This document shows, piece by piece, positions 5,403-9,252 of a stretch of DNA of 9,252 nucleotides. The DNA lies in assembly GCA_903915565.1 (NCBI GenBank), contig CAIWTG010000214.1:1-9252 (forward strand). The letters run 5' to 3'. Position 1 is the stretch's first letter; each line of letters starts with the position of its first letter. Under the pieces are notes generated by a model. That model was given only the letters and a program-made list of their open reading frames with translations, did no database searches and was not told the origin of the DNA. The position numbers and the translations under genes are program-made. The DNA is from an uncultured Chloroflexota bacterium. GTDB lineage: Bacteria; Chloroflexota; Dehalococcoidia; Dehalococcoidales; RBG-16-60-22.

Positions 5403-6275
5403 TTATAAAGGCTGACTAAGGTAGTTGGAGGCGATGAGAAATCCGATAAGGGACATGACGGCGATGGGGGGTAAAGCGGGCATGGGCTTGCCCTTGAGCC
5501 AGAGTTTCTGAATGACGAAAGCGCCGACTAGGCCGATAATGCCGAAGGCGCCGGTAAGGATGGCGGCATTCATACCGTGGGCGAAGTAAACGGAGGCGGA
5601 AAGCATTAGGGGGAAACCGATATCGCCACCACCGAGGATGGTGTGCTCGCGTTTATCGGCGGCTTCATTCTTGAGCTCGCCGACCTGCACCTGATTAAGA
5701 GGGAGTTTAATATCGCTAAATTTTTTAGGGAAGACGAAGGCGGGGAGGGAGGTGGTGCCGGAAAGCTTATCCGCCATCCAGACCATAAAGCCAAAGCGAA
5801 CCGCGAGAAAATCATAGACAGCAATAATGAGCATGAAAATCATGAATGTCCAGGGGGAGAAGACGAAACCGAAGACCGCTCCGGCGGCGGCTAATGCTAC
5901 CAGCAGGAGCAAATCGTGCAGCCAGACCTTGGCCCAGAATAACCAGAGGAGGCCACAAACGCCAGCCAAGGTGTAGGCGGCGTAGTCCGGCAAGAACAAA
6001 TAACTGACGATAAAGACGCCCCAGGCAAACATGAAGGCGAAGATGAACCGGAAGATGTATTTGAGGAATCGGAAAGGTATGAAAAAAAGAACGACGGCAA
6101 TAACGACGACGGCGGCAAAAAAATAGATTAGAATCCACCAGAGCGGAGAACTCTGGTACGGCACTCCGCCTATTTCAAAAGCAGGGCCGAGGTTCTTGGC
6201 TACAAAGAGAGAAAGCGCCAGCGCCAATATCATGACGGAGGCGCTCCAGAGGTAGGGGCCGAGTTTAAATTTCAT
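5403..6275 (-). CDS. Presenilin/signal peptide peptidase homologue (intramembrane aspartyl protease)
   Basis: This 290-residue, strongly hydrophobic protein has about nine transmembrane helices and the three signatures of GxGD-type intramembrane aspartyl proteases: AVYDFLAV (152-159, catalytic D155 in TM6), GGGDIGFPL (215-223, catalytic D218 in TM7) and PALPP (266-270, the PAL motif of TM9). A hydrophilic loop (about 180-212) separates TM6 and TM7, as in presenilin and archaeal PSH. Such enzymes cut transmembrane helices within the bilayer, including remnant signal peptides. Both aspartates are present, so the protein should be active. The start at 6275 has no Shine-Dalgarno, but a promoter-like pair lies directly in front of it. 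It is followed after five bases by the methyltransferase gene. Its natural substrate cannot be read from the context. Confidence 0.88.
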   Translation of the reverse strand: MKFKLGPYLWSASVMILALALSLFVAKNLGPAFEIGGVPYQSSPLWWILIYFFAAVVVIAVVLFFIPFRFLKYIFRFIFAFMFAWGVFIVSYLFLPDYAAYTLAGVCGLLWLFWAKVWLHDLLLLVALAAAGAVFGFVFSPWTFMIFMLIIAVYDFLAVRFGFMVWMADKLSGTTSLPAFVFPKKFSDIKLPLNQVQVGELKNEAADKREHTILGGGDIGFPLMLSASVYFAHGMNAAILTGAFGIIGLVGAFVIQKLWLKGKPMPALPPIAVMSLIGFLIASNYLSQPL

Positions 6276-6283
6276 CTACATTC

Positions 6284-6313
6284 AATATATACGATTGGGA
6301 GAGGGTTTTACAA
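6284..6313 (-). promoter_or_regulatory. Possible promoter giving a leaderless presenilin-homologue mRNA
   Basis: On the minus strand TTGTAA (6308-6313) and TATATT (6284-6289) are 18 bases apart. The -10 box is only eight bases from the ATG, so transcription would begin within a few bases of the start codon. The absence of a Shine-Dalgarno there fits. The boxes are imperfect, and read-through from the hydrogenase operon across the 53-bp gap is an alternative. Confidence 0.4.
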
Positions 6314-6328
6314 TGAGAGGGGGGAGGG

Positions 6329-6805
6329 TTAGGAGGCGAGGTTGAGTTCTTTGAGGACAAGGTCAACGCACTGGGTGATGGCCCGGGCGACGCCGGGGGT
6401 GCAGTCTTCGCTAAAGGAGATGACATCTTCGGCTTCAATGGCGAAGATGGTGATGTCTTTGGGGAGGGGCAGGTGAAGCCTTTTACCAAGTTCTAAAGCG
6501 GTGGCAAGGTTAACGTCGTGGGGGGAGGCGGCGTGACGGGTGTCCGCCAGCACCTCGGGGCCAAAGCGATAAATTTTACCTGGTTTACCTTTACCGGTCT
6601 GGATAACGTCAATGATAATAGTACGGTCGTAGCCGGCAAGCTCATCTAGAAAGTCCAAGCCGGCGATGCTGGCTTCTTTGATATCGACGTCCGGGCGGTG
6701 CAGTTTTTGCTGCAAAGCCATCGCCACACGGCAACCGGCGGAGTCGTCGCTTAAGATGGGGTTGCCAAGGCCAAGGACTAAAGTTTTAAGTTTGTTTTTG
6801 TTCAT
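6329..6805 (-). CDS. [NiFe] hydrogenase maturation endopeptidase (HycI/HupD/HybD family)
   Basis: This 158-residue cytoplasmic protease makes the final cut in [NiFe] hydrogenase maturation, removing the C-terminal peptide of the large subunit once nickel is in place. LVLGLGNPILSDDSAG (9-24) is the family's N-terminal signature. In HybD the nickel-sensing residues are Glu16, Asp62 and His93, and here the equivalents appear to be D21, D66 (IIIDVIQTG) and H96 (SPHD). The tail DCTPGVARAI is also typical. It begins three bases after the large-subunit stop, with no strong Shine-Dalgarno, so it is probably translationally coupled to its own substrate. The partner large subunit has the expected cleavable tail. 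Confidence 0.92.
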   Translation of the reverse strand: MNKNKLKTLVLGLGNPILSDDSAGCRVAMALQQKLHRPDVDIKEASIAGLDFLDELAGYDRTIIIDVIQTGKGKPGKIYRFGPEVLADTRHAASPHDVNLATALELGKRLHLPLPKDITIFAIEAEDVISFSEDCTPGVARAITQCVDLVLKELNLAS

Positions 6806-6808
6806 AGA

Positions 6809-8272
6809 TTAGTCACGACTTAACGTCTGGATAACTTCACCTTTATCATCGCGGATAAGGACTTCCAGGGGCATCTGGCCGGGGAGAGCGTGCGTGGCAC
6901 AGCCCATACAGGGGTCGTAGGCGCGGAAAGCCATCTCCACCATGTTGAGCAGTCCTTCGGAAGCCGGCGTGCCTTTCTTGATGAGACCCTGGGCGGCTTT
7001 CTTGATAGAGATGTTCATGGCGGGGTAGTTGTGCGCCGAAGCGACAATCATGTTCACCTTTTGGATGAGACCATTCTTATCGGTCTTGTAGTGATGGATA
7101 AGGATGCCGCGCGGGGCTTCTACCGCGCCGATGCCTTCATCAGGGGTGGCGGTGGGAATCGTGCGGACATCGGGGCTGGTGATTTCTTTATCGCGGCAAA
7201 GCTCCAGCAATCGTTCGGAGGCGTAAAGCAGCTCGATGAGGCGCGCCCAGTGGAAAGCCATGGTGGCGTGCACCGGCTTACCGCCGAGGGTTTTATACAT
7301 CTGGTCGTAGGCCTCCTGGGCGAGCGGCGTTGCCATGCCGTCGGCGGCGTTGAGGCGGGCGAGGGGGCTAACGCGATAAATGCCGCTGTCCTTGCCTTCC
7401 ACAAAGCCCTTCCAGCCAACCTTTTTCAGGAAGGGGAATTTCATATAAGACCAGGGCTCGGTGTGTTCGGAAATATAGTCGAGATACTGGGCGACTTTAA
7501 ACTTAACGACCTCTTTGCCGCCCTCGTCAACGAGGCGCAGGTCGCCGTCATAAAAATTCACTTTGTTCTTAGCGTCCACCATGCCCATGTAATAGCTCTT
7601 CATGGTGTAGATAGGGCCGGTAACGAGGGCGAGGTATTCTTTATTACTTAAAACAACGTCGTTGAAAAGCTTGAGGCTGAACTGGGAGAAGTCCACCAGG
7701 GATTTGGCTTTTTCTTCAAAGTCCTTACGCTCTTCCTCATTAATGGCTTTGCTCATACCACCGGGGATGCCGCAAACGGGGTGGGTGGCTTTACCGCCGA
7801 TGGCGGCCTGGATTTGCTGGGCGTAGGCGCGGTGCTTGATAACCTCGCCGCCGATTTTAAGTCCGACCTTGCCCACCACGCCGAGGATATTCCGGCTGGC
7901 GGGGTCGCTCATGGGACCGAGAACGAAGTCGGGGGCGGAGAGGGCGTAAAAACAGGCGATGTGGGAGTGAATCATGTGGGCGCAGTAGAAAAGCTCGCGG
8001 AGTTTTTTGGCAGCGGGTGGGGGGTCAACGTGATAGACAGCGTCGGTGGTTTTAGCGGACGCCATGTGGTGCGCGCCGGGGCAGACGCCGCAGATACGGG
8101 GAACAATGCGGGGCATTTCTTCCACGGGGCGTCCCTCGCAGAACTTTTCAAAGCCGCGCAGCTCGGGAATCTGGAGGTAGGCGTTTTCCACGTCGCCGGC
8201 GGCGTTGAGGAATATCTCTATCTTGCCGTGTCCCTCAAGACGGGTAATCGGGTCGATACTAATTTTCGCCAT
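6809..8272 (-). CDS. [NiFe] hydrogenase large subunit, group 3 (Mvh/Vhu-like, F420-non-reducing type)
   Basis: This 487-residue catalytic subunit carries the Ni-Fe(CN)2CO centre that splits or makes H2. Nickel ligands are visible in both halves: RICGVCPGAHH (C61, C64) near the N-terminus and DPCMGCATH (C455, C458) near the C-terminus. All four are cysteine, so this is not a selenocysteine form. RLEGHG (11-16) is the conserved L0 motif with the proton-relay Glu. After H461 a 26-residue tail starting ALPGQM follows, the peptide that the next gene's protease would remove. The absence of a Tat signal on the small subunit and the overall motif style point to a cytoplasmic group 3 enzyme, such as those coupled to heterodisulfide reductase or similar partners. 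AAGGA, overlapping the small-subunit stop, serves as ribosome binding site. Subgroup assignment needs a tree. Confidence 0.93.
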   Translation of the reverse strand: MAKISIDPITRLEGHGKIEIFLNAAGDVENAYLQIPELRGFEKFCEGRPVEEMPRIVPRICGVCPGAHHMASAKTTDAVYHVDPPPAAKKLRELFYCAHMIHSHIACFYALSAPDFVLGPMSDPASRNILGVVGKVGLKIGGEVIKHRAYAQQIQAAIGGKATHPVCGIPGGMSKAINEEERKDFEEKAKSLVDFSQFSLKLFNDVVLSNKEYLALVTGPIYTMKSYYMGMVDAKNKVNFYDGDLRLVDEGGKEVVKFKVAQYLDYISEHTEPWSYMKFPFLKKVGWKGFVEGKDSGIYRVSPLARLNAADGMATPLAQEAYDQMYKTLGGKPVHATMAFHWARLIELLYASERLLELCRDKEITSPDVRTIPTATPDEGIGAVEAPRGILIHHYKTDKNGLIQKVNMIVASAHNYPAMNISIKKAAQGLIKKGTPASEGLLNMVEMAFRAYDPCMGCATHALPGQMPLEVLIRDDKGEVIQTLSRD

Positions 8273-8284
8273 ATATTAAGTTCC

Positions 8285-9247
8285 TTAACTCTTGTGGAGT
8301 CTCTTTCTCTTTAACATCGAGTCAGCCATGCCGAAGCGGTAGAAGGTGCCCGCGGGGTCAACTACTTCGTCTAACATTTTCTGAATTTCTTCCGGGGTTT
8401 CAGCTTCAGAAATAGAGGCGATGGCGCTCAACATTTTGGCGCCCTGGTCGGAAACACCGTCGGGCGGGCCGAAGCAGCCGCGGCAGGGCATATTGGCTTT
8501 AACACAGCGCATCCCACAGCCGCCGCGCGTGGCGGGACCGCAGCAGATGACGCCCTGCTCTAAAAGGCACTTCTTGGGGTCGGTGATGATTTCATGGGGA
8601 CGATAAAATTTCTTGACCTTCTTTTGTTCTTTAATGCGGTCGCAGTCATCGCAACAGGTTTTATTGGCGGCGAGGATGGCGCCGGGTTCGGGCAATTTAT
8701 TGGTCGCGTACAAATCAACCAGTTTTAAAATAATGTCAACGGGTGGGGGGCAGCCGGGGACATAGTATTCCACGTCTACCACCTGCGCCAGCGTTTTAAC
8801 AGTATCGAATAATTCGGGGAGGTCCAGCTCGCCCTCTTTGACGGTAGTTTTAGTCTGGGGCAGGGTTTTAGCGTCGTTGGCGTTGGATTCAGCTTCAACA
8901 TAAGCCCGTTGCAGAATCTCGTCGCGGGTGGTGAAGTTAGCGAGCGCCGGTATGCCGCCGAGGATAGCGCAGGCGCCAAAAGAGACCAGCACTTTGGACT
9001 TGGCGCGGAGGAGTTTGGCGAGGTGTTCCTGCTCGGTGTTGCGGATGGCACCGTTCCAGAGACATAGGTCAATTTCCTTGTCCTTCATATCCTCAATGCT
9101 CTGGTATTTAAAGTCCGCGGCGATGGGCCAGAGGACAAGGTCGCAGAGATTGGCGATATCCAGGATTTTTTCGTTGGTATCGAGGATAGCCATATCGCAG
9201 CCGCCGCAAGCCGCCGACCAGTAGATTGCCAGTTTCGGTTTAGCCAT
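8285..9247 (-). CDS. [NiFe] hydrogenase small subunit, group 3 (MvhG/VhuG-like)
   Basis: This 320-residue iron-sulfur subunit passes electrons between the active site and a redox partner. Proximal [4Fe-4S] ligands are C14 and C17 (AACGGC), C93 (FGACAILGG) and C166 (PGCPPP). The C-terminal half has many further Cys (C198, C199, C202, C227, C235, C236, C244, C248, C255, C258), enough for two more clusters. The GCGMRCVKANMPCRGCFGP stretch is typical of MvhG/VhuG-type subunits. No twin-arginine signal is present, so it is cytoplasmic. The start ATG is five bases from the window edge and cannot be tested for a ribosome binding site. The N-terminal MAKPKLAIYW leads directly into the first cluster motif, so it is probably correct. 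The electron-accepting partner, often an MvhD or a diaphorase-like subunit, is not in the window and may lie just upstream. Confidence 0.93.
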   Translation of the reverse strand: MAKPKLAIYWSAACGGCDMAILDTNEKILDIANLCDLVLWPIAADFKYQSIEDMKDKEIDLCLWNGAIRNTEQEHLAKLLRAKSKVLVSFGACAILGGIPALANFTTRDEILQRAYVEAESNANDAKTLPQTKTTVKEGELDLPELFDTVKTLAQVVDVEYYVPGCPPPVDIILKLVDLYATNKLPEPGAILAANKTCCDDCDRIKEQKKVKKFYRPHEIITDPKKCLLEQGVICCGPATRGGCGMRCVKANMPCRGCFGPPDGVSDQGAKMLSAIASISEAETPEEIQKMLDEVVDPAGTFYRFGMADSMLKRKRLHKS

Positions 9248-9252
9248 TGGCA

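Noticed and set aside
6890..7651. 253-codon plus-strand open frame opposite the hydrogenase large subunit
   Set aside because: It lies wholly antisense to a motif-complete hydrogenase gene, and its His/Gly/Val-rich translation shows no family features. It is a by-product of codon bias in the real gene.
7781..8314. 177-codon plus-strand open frame opposite the hydrogenase N-terminal half
   Set aside because: It is antisense to the conserved RICGVC region and spans the junction of two real genes. Its composition is typical of a shadow frame.

Overview
This looks like a bacterial chromosome segment, most plausibly from an anaerobe of the Chloroflexota class Dehalococcoidia. The bacterial evidence is sigma70-type promoters, Shine-Dalgarno sites, a PspC protein and a riboswitch. 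The class assignment is an inference from the gene mix (cytoplasmic group 3 [NiFe] hydrogenase with its protease, presenilin-type protease, Rossmann enzymes) and was not tested by any search.

Layout. Positions 1-835 are visibly AT-richer, coded on the plus strand, and appear to be the right end of an integrated element. They hold an unrecognised protein gene that may start outside the window, an excisionase-like small HTH gene driven by a near-consensus promoter that implies a leaderless mRNA, and an overlapping second HTH gene. The element ends at a 48-nt 3' half of tRNA-Lys(TTT) (836-883), the usual signature of integration into a tRNA gene. The intact tRNA, and probably the integrase, should lie to the left, outside the window.

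From 921 to the right end every gene is on the minus strand, so transcription runs right to left. In transcription order these are: [NiFe] hydrogenase small subunit, large subunit, and the maturation protease that trims the large subunit (tightly packed); then a presenilin/signal-peptide-peptidase homologue with a possible promoter of its own; a two-domain RsmC/RlmG-like methyltransferase; an iron-sulfur-flavoprotein-like FMN reductase with its own possible promoter; a repeat-rich intergenic region; a cation diffusion facilitator (CDF) exporter; a 60-aa PspC protein; and a short-chain dehydrogenase/reductase.

The strongest find is in the gap before the CDF gene. On the minus strand there is a TTGACA-17-TAAAAT promoter, then an RNA matching the NiCo (czcD) nickel/cobalt riboswitch, then an overlapping intrinsic terminator, then the exporter. 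This suggests that Ni2+/Co2+ relieves termination and turns on export. A nickel-dependent hydrogenase is encoded a few kilobases away, so nickel use and nickel/cobalt efflux sit close together. The second notable item is an intact presenilin-type intramembrane aspartyl protease (YD, GxGD and PAL motifs) directly after the hydrogenase maturation gene.
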